A stretch of DNA of 64,000 bases, taken from the NCBI GenBank assembly GCA_946406115.1, contig OX291560.1, forward strand, positions 7,193,158-7,257,157. Direction: 5' to 3'. Shown piece by piece: positions 23,405 to 34,469 of the stretch (position 1 is its first letter; the number at the start of each line of letters is the position of its first letter). The position numbers were made by a program, and so were the translations under genes. Below the pieces are notes generated by a model. The model did no database searches and was not told where the DNA came from. It saw only the letters and a list, made by a program, of their open reading frames with translations. The stretch is from Apoda limacodes (taxonomy: Eukaryota; Arthropoda; Insecta; Lepidoptera; Limacodidae).

Positions 23405-23561
23405 TCTGAAATGAGAATGGTAATAGGATGACTACGAGGTAAATTTTATTATTATTTTTTGTATATAGTTTTAGTTCTAAGGCTTAAAGTATCTTAAGTT
23501 AGGTTATTTATTTTATATATATATGTATGTATACCTACGTCTATGATGTATCTAATAAATG

Positions 23562-23990
23562 TTAATTATCATTTTCAGGTAGCGTCAGCTTCACTTCATC
23601 AAAGTGGTGTTTGATGTGTCGTCGATTTACTAATAGGGACAACGTGTTGTTTCCGTGTATTTTGACCACCTTGTAGGGTCCTTTCCATATTGGAGACAGG
23701 GCTATTCTTAGTCTTAGGAGATTTTTGATGTACACGTAATCGCCTACTTTGTATTTTACGGTTCGTGTTCTTCTATCGTAATAGTTCTTCGATCTTTCTT
23801 TAGATTGTCTAATATTTTCGAGGGCTTTTTCGCGGGATAATTTGAGGCGGTGATTAAACATCTTTATGTACTCGGGTTAAGTTGTTTCTGAGTGAGTTTC
23901 ATACACAGAGTCTGGGATAAATGGTTTGTGTCCAAAGAGGAGTTCATATGGTGTAAATTGAGTTGTGGTGTTGTAACTAACCCCCCAAAA
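23562..23990 (-). pseudogene. pol: Errantivirus integrase C-terminal part
   Basis: Minus strand, about 23990 down to 23562. NTTTQFTPYELLFGHKPF is the end of the catalytic domain. KVGDYVYIKN and WKGPYKVVKI are the C-terminal DNA-binding (GPY/F-like) domain. It is separated from the rest of integrase by a block of foreign repeats at about 23975-26430. Confidence 0.85.
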
Positions 23991-24496
23991 AACACATATA
24001 CTAGCTACCCTTAACGTACCTACTTAACTAACCAGTATGGATTTAAAAGATTATAAGAGATAATATGAACACGAAACTTGAAAATTGAAGTATAAATTTA
24101 TAGAAGGATTGGCTATGTGATCGTCTGAGTGGTAGGACCTAATTGTGTAACGTAGACCGCAGGTTCTTTAAGAGAAAGACTGAAACACCGTTCTAGTAAT
24201 GAAAATAGTATCCTCTACCCCTATGCGCTTTTTATTTTTCTAAAAAAATAAAAAGGCGGGAAGCTCCACCCAGTGCTTCCCACGGTACGTGTTCATACCG
24301 AGGCTAACTTAGCGCACATCCCCCGAAGGAGTAGAGGTATGAAATCATAAATGGTATAACCATTAAATTATTGTTGCAGCCGAAGCTGAAGACCGAAGTG
24401 TAATGTGAAGTAATCCTTGTGCGTGCATAGCACAAACACTCAGCCTTAGGCCAAAGAGTGTGACATCCGTTTGCACAGACACAGCCATGACATTGT

Positions 24497-24676
24497 CAAG
24501 AGAGCACGCCTCGTGTTAAGCACACTCCGAAGAGCAGGACGCAATAAACCCCACTGAACCATTTGTGTAGTAGGTAATAATTATTATGTACCAATGAAAC
24601 AGCCATGGAATTCACCAAGAGGGCACGCCCCATGCTTAACACACTCCGAAGAGCAAGACGCAATAAGCCCCACTGC
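24497..24676. repeat. Tandem duplication, period about 119 bp
   Basis: Two copies of a segment with agagcacgcc ... cacactccgaagagca ... acgcaataa ... ccccactg lie at about 24500-24557 and 24618-24676, separated by AT-rich sequence. Confidence 0.8.
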
Positions 24677-24926
24677 ATCCATGTAACTTCAGTCGTAAAT
24701 TATAAATGATACATTTCGGTTTTCAAGCCGGCGTCCACACCATACATGATCAAGGATTCATAAACAGGTTAAATGTATAGGTATATTACCAGTTCAAGTA
24801 CGAAGAATTATAGTTTATTTGACCGATTAACGATAGAATAAGTGTGAGTTAGATTATTTATGTAATATTCAGTATAGCAGCTTTTCAGGAATTTAGTCGC
24901 GAGCCAAATATGATTCCATGAAATGT

Positions 24927-26005
24927 TACCAGTCGCGTAGGTGAAGTATCACTGTCGCCTTCGCGTAATCAGCGTCCGACTCCCCACAACGTGGCAACGG
25001 TTTACGTGTCAATTTAAATAAAACAACAATTGCCTTCTTTCGCAGTTTTTCTACTCTGACAGACAGCTCGGGGCAAGGACCTTTACCCTTCTACACTGTG
25101 TAATCTGCTGTCGTCGTTCAAGTCGCTCGGCACTGAACTCACATCCGTATTTGACCCAAACAAACGGATCGAAACGTTAGGCGAGATATGTTCAAACCGT
25201 CTGTGAGCTCAGCCGATGTAATTTGAAGCCACTAACGAATGTTAACGATAAACATTCTGAGAGACCAGTAGGTTTTAAGCTTCCGATCCCCGGGCATGCC
25301 TCCATTTCATCTCCTTGTCTCCTCTTTACTTTACTCAGGCGAGGCCTTTTTACCTATGTAATATAGAAGCATTATAAACGATCAAACCTCAGAAGCAACG
25401 TCCATCACTAATACAAGCAAGGAGTTTCATTCCAATATTCAAATCGCTACAAGACTTCTCCCTATTTGGTGTCACCAGTCGCGTAGGTGAAGTATCACTG
25501 TCGCCCTCGCGTAATCAGCGTCCGACTCCCCGCAACATGGCAACGGTTTACGTGTCAATTTTAATAAAACAACAATTGCCTTTTTTCGCAGTTTTTCGAC
25601 TCCGACAGACAGCTCGGGGCAAGGACCTTTACCCTTCTACACTGTGTAATCTGTTGTCGTCGTTCAAGTCGCTCGGCACTGAACTCACCTCCGTATTTGA
25701 CCCAAACAAACGGATCGAAACGTTAGGCGAGAGATGTTCAAACCGTCTGTGAGCTCAGCCGATGTAACTTGAAGCCACTAACGAATGTTAACGATAAACA
25801 TTCTGAGAGATCAGTAGGTTTTAGGCTTCCGATCCCCGGGCATGCCTCCATCATCTCCTTATCTCCTCTTTACTTTACTCAGGCGAGGTCTTTTTACCTG
25901 TATTGTATAGCAGCAGTATAAGCAATCAAACATAAGAAGCAACATCCATCGCTGAATCAAGCAAAATAGTCGCATTCCAATATTCAGGTCACTACAACAC
26001 TACCA
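24927..26005. repeat. Tandem duplication, period about 546 bp
   Basis: Two near-identical copies: the first begins at about 24928 (accagtcgcgtaggtgaag), the second at about 25474. Differences are small substitutions and short indels. No coding content is recognised. It could be a satellite unit or a duplicated LTR-like sequence. Confidence 0.9.
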
Positions 26006-26430
26006 CCTTTTATTAGCCATCAGAAAGGTACATAATTCCTCTCATATTAGAATGTATTCACTCAATAATACATTGCATTTTATATTAATTTATCGCATTT
26101 TGCATATGCCCACCTCATACGCTTTCTTTATATATTGTGGCCACGCAACGCTCGCCGCTGCCTATGTATGTCTACGTAAACTTATGCTGTCCCGGGTGTT
26201 CTAGTAATGAAATTTATTTTATTTTCGAATTTAGGTTTTTAACTACATAAATGTGTTAAGCCCGTCTTTAGAAAGTCTACAAAAATATTAAAGACCTCCA
26301 CCGCCACGATCCTGGCTAACTTTTTCTAAGTCCTCGATCTTCCACGATTTTATTTAATTATTATAAAAATAAAATTTAATATTATAAAGGACGAAGATGG
26401 CTTGGTAGACGGGTAGGCTTGGCAGATGGG

Positions 26431-27030
26431 TACAGTGTGGACATTAGTATTATAGGCCAACATGGCAGTATATACATATCTGTGCCAGTCAGTCTGATTG
26501 TCGTTAATGTAAGATTTCTAATATTCTTTAACAGTAGAATGGCTGCGCTCGAGTGCGCCTTGTGTCTGAGAATGGTAGGGGGAGGACCAGATCTGTTTTA
26601 TCTTTAAAAATTCACAAGTTTTCTCAAATAGGTCAGCTGTAAAGTTTGGTCCTTGGTCAGTCACAATTAATTTAGGTATACCAAATATAGAGATGAAGTG
26701 TATGAGACATTCGCAAAACTCTTCTGCAGTGGTGCTAGCGATAGGATATGCACATGAGTACTTGTTAAGGTCATCTTGAATTGTCACTATGAATCTTAGT
26801 TTAATTAGTTCAGCTTCTGGTAAGGGCCCAACGATATCTATACTTATGCGATCAAGAGGCCGAGTTGAGGTTGTGGTTATTTGCATCGGTGCTCGGCTTT
26901 GTTGGCTTGACATAATTTGCACTTTTTTACGTAGGTTTCAATATCTGCGCCCATGTTTTTCCAGTAGTAGCGTTATTTTATTCTATTGTACATCCTACTA
27001 CAGCCTAGGTGTCCAGATATTGGTATGTCA
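26431..27030 (-). pseudogene. pol: Errantivirus integrase zinc-binding and catalytic domains
   Basis: The minus strand reads an HHCC zinc-binding region near 27020-26890 (HDIPISGHLGCSRM ... CKLCQANK). The catalytic core is in the frame 26922-26518: DRISIDIVGPL (first Asp), VTDQGPNFTADLF (second Asp) and QGALERSHSTVKEY (Glu). Coding similarity continues past the stop near 26518 to about 26431. The DDE triad is complete, but the gene is split by stops and by the 2.45 kb insertion. Confidence 0.88.
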
Positions 27031-27905
27031 TGATTTTCTTTTAATATTTTCTGTATCTCACTTGGGACTGGGAATATCAAGCTATTGTGTAGATATTTAC
27101 TTTGATGTTGGTGTTATGAAATAAGTATAGAAGCATATTATAGATTTTGATAAATGGGTGTTTCTCGAAAGGGTTCTTAAAGTCTGATATAGCTACTTCA
27201 TTTATAGTATCAGGTAATAGTATTAGTTCGTTTCTTATTGTTTTTAGTGTGTCGACGTAAGGACATTCATCAAAGTGGTGTACTTTGTTGAATAATAGGT
27301 AGTATTTTTGTTGTTTGTTTCGATTCTTTTAGATGTGTATAACTGTATTTCTGATTGTAGGGTTTCTTCAGGGTTTGTCATATGTCCTAGAATTTCTTAA
27401 ACATAAGGGTTAGACTCGTCAAGGTCGATAGATGTTGGGATCAGTAGTGTTTTACAGGTGCTTTTCATTGGACTTTCGTTGTGTTCTTTGATGTCGGTGT
27501 TAAAGTTGGTATTTTTATTCAAGGTGGATTTCAAGTATTGTGAATAGTCGTCAGGGAGCAAATCAATTTCAGCTACGGGGTCACGATGGGTTTCAGTATT
27601 CGTGATGTTGGGTGATGAAGGTAAGTTTTGGTGATCACTGTTTTGTTCGTTTGGTAAAGGTTCAAGGCGGTCAAAAACGTTTGGCGGACTAAAATCTATT
27701 TCTTGGCTAGTGTCAAGTGTACCTAAGTCTAGGAATTCGTTGTCTTGGTTTTGAGGTACAAGTTCTTGTGCAGGGTTTTCATGGTTAGTTGGATCTGTTG
27801 TAATTTTGTTGTCTGTGTTTTCGTGTTGGACAGGATTTACAGGGAAACGAGATAAGGTGTCGGCGTTGCAATTTATTTTCCCTTCTTTATATTCTATCTC
27901 ATAGT
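27031..27905 (-). pseudogene. pol: Errantivirus linker between RNase H and integrase
   Basis: Minus-strand translation is rich in Asn, Gln, Pro, Thr and acidic residues (PVNPVQHENTDN, NPAQELVPQNQDNEF) with stops toward its 3' end. Some moth errantiviruses have a long, poorly conserved tether here; no enzyme motif is seen. Confidence 0.6.
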
Positions 27906-28086
27906 CGTATTCCTCAAGTTTTAGTCTTCATCTTATTAGTTTTTATCCAGGGTCTTTACAATTAAATAACCATTTTAAAGGTTTGTGGTCGGTCACTATT
28001 TTAAAACGGTGACCAAATAGGTATGGTCTGAAGGTTTTGGTTCCGAAAATAATGGCTAGACATTCTTTCTCTGTTACACTGTAGTT
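27906..28086 (-). pseudogene. pol: Errantivirus RNase H, downstream part
   Basis: Minus-strand sequence continuing the RNase H from 29072 after the nested LINE: YSVTEKECLAIIFGTKTF and TDHKPLKWLFNC. The 8 bp ACTTTCGG at 28087-28094 is duplicated at 29064-29071. Confidence 0.8.
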
Positions 28087-28094
28087 ACTTTCGG

Positions 28095-29063
28095 AAGGAA
28101 TTAGACTTAGGCTTGCGTTACGCGTTTCGGGCTCTGTGTTATAATTTTATTTAAAATATACTTTTAAAACTGTGATTGGTGCACTAATGAACTTTGTGAT
28201 TCCTTATCTAACATCGCGACAGTTTATGAGCTGACTCCTCCCAGTGGGTGTTGACAGAGAAAGACAATTGCAGATACTCAATCGCTTCTCTTGTGTTCTT
28301 GCTACGACCCAGGGGCAACGCTACGAGATTGTTACGATGCTACGCAACTCGCTACGACTACGATACGATCAATAAGTGCACCCCTCAGTATGCCTCACCA
28401 CCGTACATCCGCTTTCCGTGGTAGCTTTAGATATGCCGCTACCAAATGTTGGAATAACCTGCCACCCCCGCTTAGAAACACTTGTTTATCATTTGGTGTT
28501 TTTAAGTTTAGATATAAAACAATGTTATTTAATTACCAAAAGGATATACCTGCTGGCGGCAGAGTTATTACAACATACCTATAGTCCCTAGCGTATTTGA
28601 AATAAAATTTAACCATAACATAAGGCAATATTAGTTTAATATTTTATATAATATAATATTAATAATATATAACATGTAAATAAATTAAAATGAAAAAAAA
28701 TAGTTATTTAAATTAGTATTAAGATAATTTAAACATAAGGCAATAAAAAAAAAAGATATTTAAACTTATATCACTGTAAAAACCTAAATAATGTTTTTAC
28801 ATCTATTACGTCTTTACGTCTATTTTACTTAGTACTTGAGAAATAGTTCGACTGCCGCAATGGGGCTCCGCTGAAAATCAGCGCTGTGGCTATTAAGCTG
28901 CAGCACATGCTGAGTGGCGTCCATTTTGCACATTGCACTACGACACCCATAATACAAAAACTCATATTTAACTGTGATATATTTATGTGTTCTTGTTTTT
29001 ATGTGCTTATTTTTTGTTATTTTTCTTTGTGTAATGTGAAATAAAAAACTGTCTAACTGTCTA
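28095..29063 (+). mobile_element. 5'-truncated LINE tail nested in RNase H
   Basis: A 969-bp insertion flanked by ACTTTCGG on both sides. The frame 28291-28584 has FRYAATKCWNNLPPPLRN, a C-terminal block typical of jockey/CR1-type LINE proteins. The 3' end carries two aactgtct octamers, a short-repeat tail of the sort CR1-like elements have. Orientation is opposite to the host element. Confidence 0.85.
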
Positions 29064-29071
29064 ACTTTCGG

Positions 29072-30342
29072 CTTTATTTAAGGTACGTGAGGCATAAGCA
29101 ATCGGGAGGTCACTACCTATTGGTCCTTGGGAAAGAATAGCTGATATGGCGTAATTGGATGCATCACAGGTTAACACAAACGGTTTGGAAAAGTCTGGGT
29201 ATATAAGTAATGGTGCTGATTTCAATTTAGTTTTGAGGGTATCAAAGGATAACTGTTGCTCATTCTGCCACAAGAATTGAATGTCTTTCTTCAAAAGAGA
29301 AGTTAATGGTTTTGCTAGTTTAGATAATTCTGGAATAAATCTTCGGTAGTATGAGACTAGTCCTAGAAAGGACTTTATATGTTTTGGTGATTTTGGAATC
29401 GAAAATTTACTGACTGCTTTTACTTTGTCAGGGTTCGGTTTGACTCCTTCGTCAGTGATCAGATGGCCTAAATATGACACTTCCTTTCGGAGAAATTCGC
29501 ATTTGTCGGGTTGAAGTTTCAGGTTGAAGTCACGGATTCTTTGGAAAACTTTGGATAGGTTTCCGATATGAGACGGTAGATCGTATGAGTATATAACGAT
29601 GTCATCGAGGTAGACAAATGCGTTTGACCCTGAAGCCCTGTTAGAGCAGAATTCATCAATCTCTGAAAGGTGGAAGGAGAATTTTTTAATCCGAAGGGCA
29701 TACGACTAAATTCAAAATGTCCTTGAGGGACTGAGAAAGCTGTCTTCGCAGAATCTTCGGTTTTCATCCTAATCTGGTGAAATCCAGATGAAAGATCTAG
29801 GTTGAAAAGTATTTACTCTTTCCTAACTGGTCTAATATTTCGAATATATTGGGGATTGGATAAGAGTCTCCGATAGTTATGTCATTTAATTTTCTGTTAT
29901 CTATAACAACTCTCCATTTGCGTTGTCCTGACGCATCTAATTTCTTTGGGACAACCCAAATGGGTGAAGACCAAGGTGAGTTAGATGGTTTGATTATTTC
30001 GTCAATTAGCATTTTGTTAATTTGGTTTTGGACTTCTTTCTTATGGTATTCTGGGAATCTATATGATTTGACGTGTATTGGTTCAGAGGGGTTTATTTTA
30101 ATCTCGTGTTTTATTGCGTCTGTACATGACAGTCTCTCGTGTGGTAAGTGAAAAATGTCCGAATAGTTTGAGCAAATATCGAGTAAGGATGTGGTTTCTT
30201 CTTTATTTAATTGTGGTGTTCGTAATAGGTCTAAGACTTCTTGCGTTCTGTCATAGGTAGTTCTACTAACATTTTCAGCAGTAGAAAGATTGTAGATTAA
30301 TTCATTTTTATGATATTGGAAGGGTAACAACTTGAGTTTCAA
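29072..30342 (-). pseudogene. pol: Errantivirus reverse transcriptase and RNase H start
   Basis: The minus-strand RT begins in the frame 30342-29797 (SPWSSPIWVVPKK, WRVVIDNRKLND) and continues, shifted, at 29767-29519 ([17 protein letters not shown]). YLDDIVIYS can be read near 29590-29620 in another frame. Connection and RNase H start follow at 29480-29072 (FLGLVSYYRRFIPELSK, LTCDASNYAISAILSQG). Two frameshifts break it. Confidence 0.9.
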
Positions 30343-30343
30343 A

Positions 30344-30870
30344 TCAGAATTTATGGATAAAGGAGATGTTAACTACGGATATATTTATTCGGGAATTGTC
30401 CTTTACTTTAACTACACAGTTTGCTATAAGTAAATTTTCGACTAGGTTCTGATCTAATATAAGTCCTTCTCTTAGTTCGGGGCTGAGAACTGAACATTCT
30501 ATTACGATTTCAGTTTGAGCAGTAATCGTGTAACTAGGTTCGTTATATTCCAGTTTTAGATTGCATTTATTCAGTTCCAAGATATCATTTGCGTAACTTA
30601 TCTTTCCGTTCATAACACTAAGAAGATCGGTGCCTTTTATTCCATCATAAGGTAAGTAGATTCCATTCACTATGTGGAATTGACAAGTAACGGAACCGAA
30701 GGTGATAGGTATATGTCCTAAAGTAAACATGGGGGTGTTTGAGGAATCAATTCCTTTAAATTTTATTTTATGGTCAGTTATTGTTGGTTAATTTTCAATA
30801 GAAGATGTTTTTATTAGGCTAATAGATGCACTAGAGTCTACAAGGAATGACAGTGGCTTAGAAGGTACTG
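30344..30870 (-). pseudogene. pol: Errantivirus retropepsin-type protease
   Basis: Near 30790-30855 the minus strand reads LSFLVDSSASISLIKTSS, where DSSA sits in the place of the usual D-T/S-G-A active site. The frame 30730-30344 carries the remainder (GIKGTDLLSVMNGKI). The serine instead of glycine in the catalytic triplet would be unusual and may be a decay change. Confidence 0.7.
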
Positions 30871-30994
30871 ATGTCATGACTTTAATGAATGGTAAGAACT
30901 TTTTTGAATGATTATTTAAAATGTTGTATATTTTACTTTCTATTTTTTTTGTTTCAGGTGCTGATTTTGTTGAAGTGCTATAAGAAGATATGTT

Positions 30995-31165
30995 TACGTT
31001 ATGAGTTTGGGGCTGGTTACCCGGTTTGTTAGCTAGACATGGAAGTTTCTGATTGAAATCTATATTTTTGCTATGAGTTTGGGGCTGGTTACCCGGTTTG
31101 TTAGCTAAAGGTTTAGGTTCATTATTTATTATGTTTTCAGTTTGGGGCTGGTTACCCTGTCGGAG
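30995..31165 (-). repeat. Three-copy internal repeat in gag-protease linker
   Basis: The plus strand has gtttggggctggttaccc at about 31006, 31077 and 31140. Minus-strand translation gives repeated ANKPGNQPQT-like peptides, spaced about 63-71 bp. Confidence 0.8.
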
Positions 31166-31315
31166 AGTTTTATTTGTATTAGATGTAGTGTGTTTTGTTG
31201 ATTTAAGAACGTGGGTATCGGCTTCTATGTATACTTTTCCCGTGCGATACCTAGCGGGAATGTTTACTCGTTTAAGTTAAGGTTATCTATTTCGTCGATT
31301 CCTTGTGGTTCTAGG

Positions 31316-32090
31316 TCAGCATGTTCTATATTGTTTATTCGGTTGTCGCGTCTTTATTAGAATTTTGGAAGCTAGTGGAAGGTGTTGATTGTTAGGGTCT
31401 CCGTACCGTCTATTGTTGTATTCTCTTTTACGGCAATTATCAATAATGTGTCCAGAGGTCTTGCAGTATCGGCAAAACATCGGTATTACTCTAGGGTAAT
31501 TTATTGGGTTAGGGTTAGGGAAATTAAGTCGAAACTGATAGTCTCTAGGTGGTGATTGGCGGTGGAAACGATTTCCAACATATCTTTGGTAACTGGAAAA
31601 AGACGATGAAGAAGAGGGGATATTTTTTTTTCCAGCGGCTTGGTAGTATTTTTCATCAGATAAAGTGAAATTTATTGCTTCATTTAAGGATTTTGGATCT
31701 CGACATCTTACCACAACAGACAGGTTTGTGTGAAGTCCTGTTATAAACGTTTTAAGAGCTAAGTCTTCAATAGAGGCGATACGGCCAACTAGTTCGTCTC
31801 TTTTATTAGAAATTGTGTTTATATTAATTTCTGTCAAAAGTTTTGACAGACAGCATTCTATTCTCAGACCGAACTCGTTGACTGTTTCGTTATAATTTTG
31901 TTTCAGGTTTTGCAGTTCAGAGATCAAAGCCGGATAATGTTTTTGTTCGCCATATTGCGATTTTAAAAACTCCTCAAGTTGAGTCCAAGAAGTGAACTCT
32001 TTAATAGAGCAGGCTTTTTGTGCTCGTCCCGTCAGTTGACTTATTATATATTTCAACAGTAAATCTTGTTGATTTTGTAGGTTTCAGGGG
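31316..32090 (-). pseudogene. gag: Errantivirus gag with zinc knuckle
   Basis: The minus-strand frame starts within coding sequence (TTG at 32056; upstream frame open to a TGA near 32083). ISQLTGRAQKACSIKEFTSW and the following helical region match Gypsy-type capsid. CRYCKTSGHIIDNC near 31480-31440 is a C-x2-C-x4-H-x4-C zinc knuckle. The N-terminal part is lost or frame-shifted. Gag would form the particle core. Confidence 0.82.
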
Positions 32091-32252
32091 TTGCGATTGA
32101 AATTGTAGCGCGGCACTGAAGTCTCTTAGTGAAAGTTAATGGTTCACACTTTTGTAGAATATTTCACTTTAATAATTCACTAGAAGAACAAAGTCACTTC
32201 ACTTTCAATAGTTCAAATGGCGTTTCCCGGATTTATTTTAAAAATCCCTTTA

Positions 32253-32262
32253 GCTGCCACCA
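32253..32262 (-). promoter_or_regulatory. Errantivirus primer-binding site
   Basis: One base from the 5' LTR the minus strand reads TGGTGGCAGC, complementary to a tRNA 3' end of ...GCTGCCACCA type. A leucine tRNA is the best fit from memory. Only about 10 bases match. Confidence 0.55.
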
Positions 32263-32263
32263 A

Positions 32264-32523
32264 TGTTATAGGAGTCCACGTAAATGTCTTTTTAAAAAAA
32301 GAAACTTTGTACACAAACACAGGTTTTTATTAATAAGATTAAATATGAATTAGAAAATTAGCAATTGTCGAATATTGAATTCGGAAACGATACGTATCGA
32401 CCGAGAGATAAAACTGGGCTGACTCACCGGGACTAGTCTCTGGGTACCGTCGTCACGGAAAAGCTAACTCGGCATTTAAAAGTTAGTTTTTAGCATTAAC
32501 TCTTGCTAAACGGATATATAACA
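32264..32523 (-). repeat. Errantivirus 5' LTR
   Basis: 260 bp, starts tgttatagg on the plus strand and ends atatataaca. Direct partner of 21330-21590, followed by the GTAC duplication. Confidence 0.93.
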
Positions 32524-32527
32524 GTAC

Positions 32528-33362
32528 GATTGATATTGGTGAAATATGATACACCTGCGAATTGAAATAGCATTTAAATACATTAAAACTAATACATAAA
32601 AAAAATCCAAAACAAAACTATCACAAAACAGAAGCATCTTTAGTTTGCGGTTGTTAAAACACAATATATTGTTAAATTTACACTAATAAATTATTTAACA
32701 CAAAAAAATAGGTAAAAAAGTCATGTGTTTAATAATATATCTCAACTTGTTTTTTTCATTTTCAAGTTCTAGATTGTGTCAAATGATACGATTTGTTAAG
32801 GCAGTATAATAATATTATTATTGTATTATGTTTTTCGTCCGCCAACCCGCACTAGGCCAGCGTGGTGGAGTATGGCCTAAGCCTTTGCAGTGGGGCGTAT
32901 AACGGCTGAGGCGAATTATGTTTTTAGGGTTACATATCAAAATTATTAGTTTATGGTTCTAACTATGCAAATAAACATACATTTAAATTTGTAGTCTTTA
33001 TTTCATACAAGATATCAAAAAGTAGTTAATAAATGTTAAGATTATGTTAAAAAAAACACTTAGAAAACGTATCCACAGGCTTGGGATTGAGAAAATGTAA
33101 ATCAGTCTTTTATTTTCATCTTAAGTGGGCAAGAATGATATCTTTACTAAAACTTAACATCCCCTTGTGTCATACACGAGTTATCAGGTACTTAATTTTA
33201 TAGTTAAGTACTATTAAATTTAAAACACTTACGTTCCTACAATAGTTTCTTTGGGCTTCTTTAATAACTAAACTACCATAGAAATTTATGATTAACCAAA
33301 GCGCTTAATGGCATTTGAAAGCAAGCACAGTAAAACAGTAAAGAAATAAAAATATACTATAA
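32528..33362. other. Intergenic with a LINE-tail-like fragment
   Basis: No gene. 32832-32929 (ccgccaacccgcactaggcc ... cagtggggcgtataacggctga) resembles the 3' end of RTE-type LINEs very common in moths, with an internal deletion. The remainder is AT-rich. Confidence 0.55.
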
Positions 33363-34005
33363 ACATTTAATTTAAAACACGTGCAGGAGGTACTAAAAAG
33401 AAATGGGAATAAAGTGTGCAAACGACAGTCGCGACATCCACAAAGAAATAGAAAACCTGAAGTTAATAGACAGGCAGCCTTTATGCCATACCTGAAGGGA
33501 GTGACTTACAAAATAGGAACTTTACTAAGTAGATACTCTTTCAAGACAGTGTACGCACCGTGCTCTAAAATCGCCAAACATTTGCGGACACCGAAGGATT
33601 GTATTCCCTACCTAAGACCAGGCGTTTGCGGGATAAGCTGCAGCTGTGGAAGCTCGTACGTAGGCCAAACGAACATATAACTGCTGTCAAAAACTGGCAA
33701 ACAAATATATCAGCCATAGCCGACCATCTACTCAATGGCTCGCAAAATCACTGGATTGAACTTCACGAACCGAAAGTCCTCTCCACTGAGCGCCACTATT
33801 ATCCACGATTTGTACGCGAAGCTATTGAAACAAAGAAATGCGACAAAAATGTTAATAGAGAAGATGGATATAATCTTTCAAAGGCGTGGAATCCTGTGAT
33901 TCATAAGTTTAAACCGCGCGACAGTATATCGGTGATAAACGCAATATGGATGTTGGCGGCCGATCGTAAAATCCGCCAGATCACGAAATTCCTAGGCAGA
34001 TCGTA
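33363..34005 (+). pseudogene. Penelope-like element C-terminus with GIY-YIG endonuclease
   Basis: The frame 33381-33680 contains YLKGVTYKIGTLLSRYSFKT, then a cysteine-rich stretch ending CGSSYVGQTNI, the Y-x-G-Q-T core of GIY-YIG nucleases in Penelope-like elements. A shifted frame (33660-34005) continues with AIADHLLNGSQNHWIEL, HYYPRFVREAIE and NREDGYNLSKAWNP, the typical end of these proteins. The first GIY block may be the degenerate VCGIS. The RT domain is absent, so this is a 5'-truncated, frameshifted copy. Confidence 0.82.
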
Positions 34006-34235
34006 AAGTATTGAATAGAAATTATCATATAACTGAACAGATTATAATATGAAGCTTGGCTGGAACGCTCCGCTCGCTTCGCTCGCTCCGCATCTACATT
34101 TACAAAAGAGAAACTGAACCTTACCTATATGATACATGACTTATACAGTGCGCTTTCTGTTTCTTTCGTTTCCATACTTTACGATCTGCCTAGGAATTTC
34201 GTGATCTGCCGGATTTTACGATCGGCCGCCGACAT
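33950..34235. repeat. 62-bp inverted repeat at the Penelope-like end
   Basis: 33950-34011 recurs inverted at 34174-34235 with about two mismatches; both contain cctaggcagatcgtaaagtat or its complement. The loop is 162 bp. The left arm includes the last codons of the element protein, so the right arm is an inverted partial copy. Confidence 0.93.
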
Positions 34236-34469
34236 GGACATCGTCAGTGTAGTGTGTAGAGAACATTTAATCAATGTGAGGGTAGTGGAAGAAACTGCAC
34301 GAGCGGCCAGAAGCGAAACGTCAGCACCCAATACAGGTACGTTTCTGTATACGTACTTACGTGCATCGCGTTAAGACCCAAGTTCTGTAATAATAATGAG
34401 TGAAAAATGCGAAAGTTTGAAACTAACTAACATTTAAATAGTAAGTGACATGGCAATAAAAGTTTTCTA
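34236..34469. other. Sequence next to the Penelope-like inverted copy
   Basis: No clear gene. It may belong to the Penelope-like element (5' region of an adjoining inverted copy). Confidence 0.35.

Larger units (their letters stand above)
23975..26430. mobile_element. Composite repeat block inserted in integrase
   Basis: Integrase coding similarity stops on both sides of this 2.45 kb block. It contains no protein gene but two sets of tandem repeats (annotated separately) and a hairpin with A/T-rich arms near 24227-24256. Exact ends and target duplication could not be fixed by eye. It may be more than one insertion. Confidence 0.65.
21330..32523 (-). mobile_element. Env-bearing Gypsy errantivirus (insect endogenous retrovirus), degraded
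   Basis: Two LTRs of about 260 bp in direct orientation (21330-21590 and 32264-32523) enclose gag, pol and env on the minus strand. The 4-bp sequence GTAC flanks both ends (21326-21329 and 32524-32527), a target duplication. A PBS and PPT sit inside the LTRs as expected. The gag-pol-env order, the F-like env and the sequence style resemble the TED group of moth errantiviruses. The LTRs differ at roughly 15 sites by eye, so the insertion is not recent. Two later insertions lengthen it (about 23975-26430 and 28095-29063). Genes carry frameshifts and stops. Confidence 0.93.
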
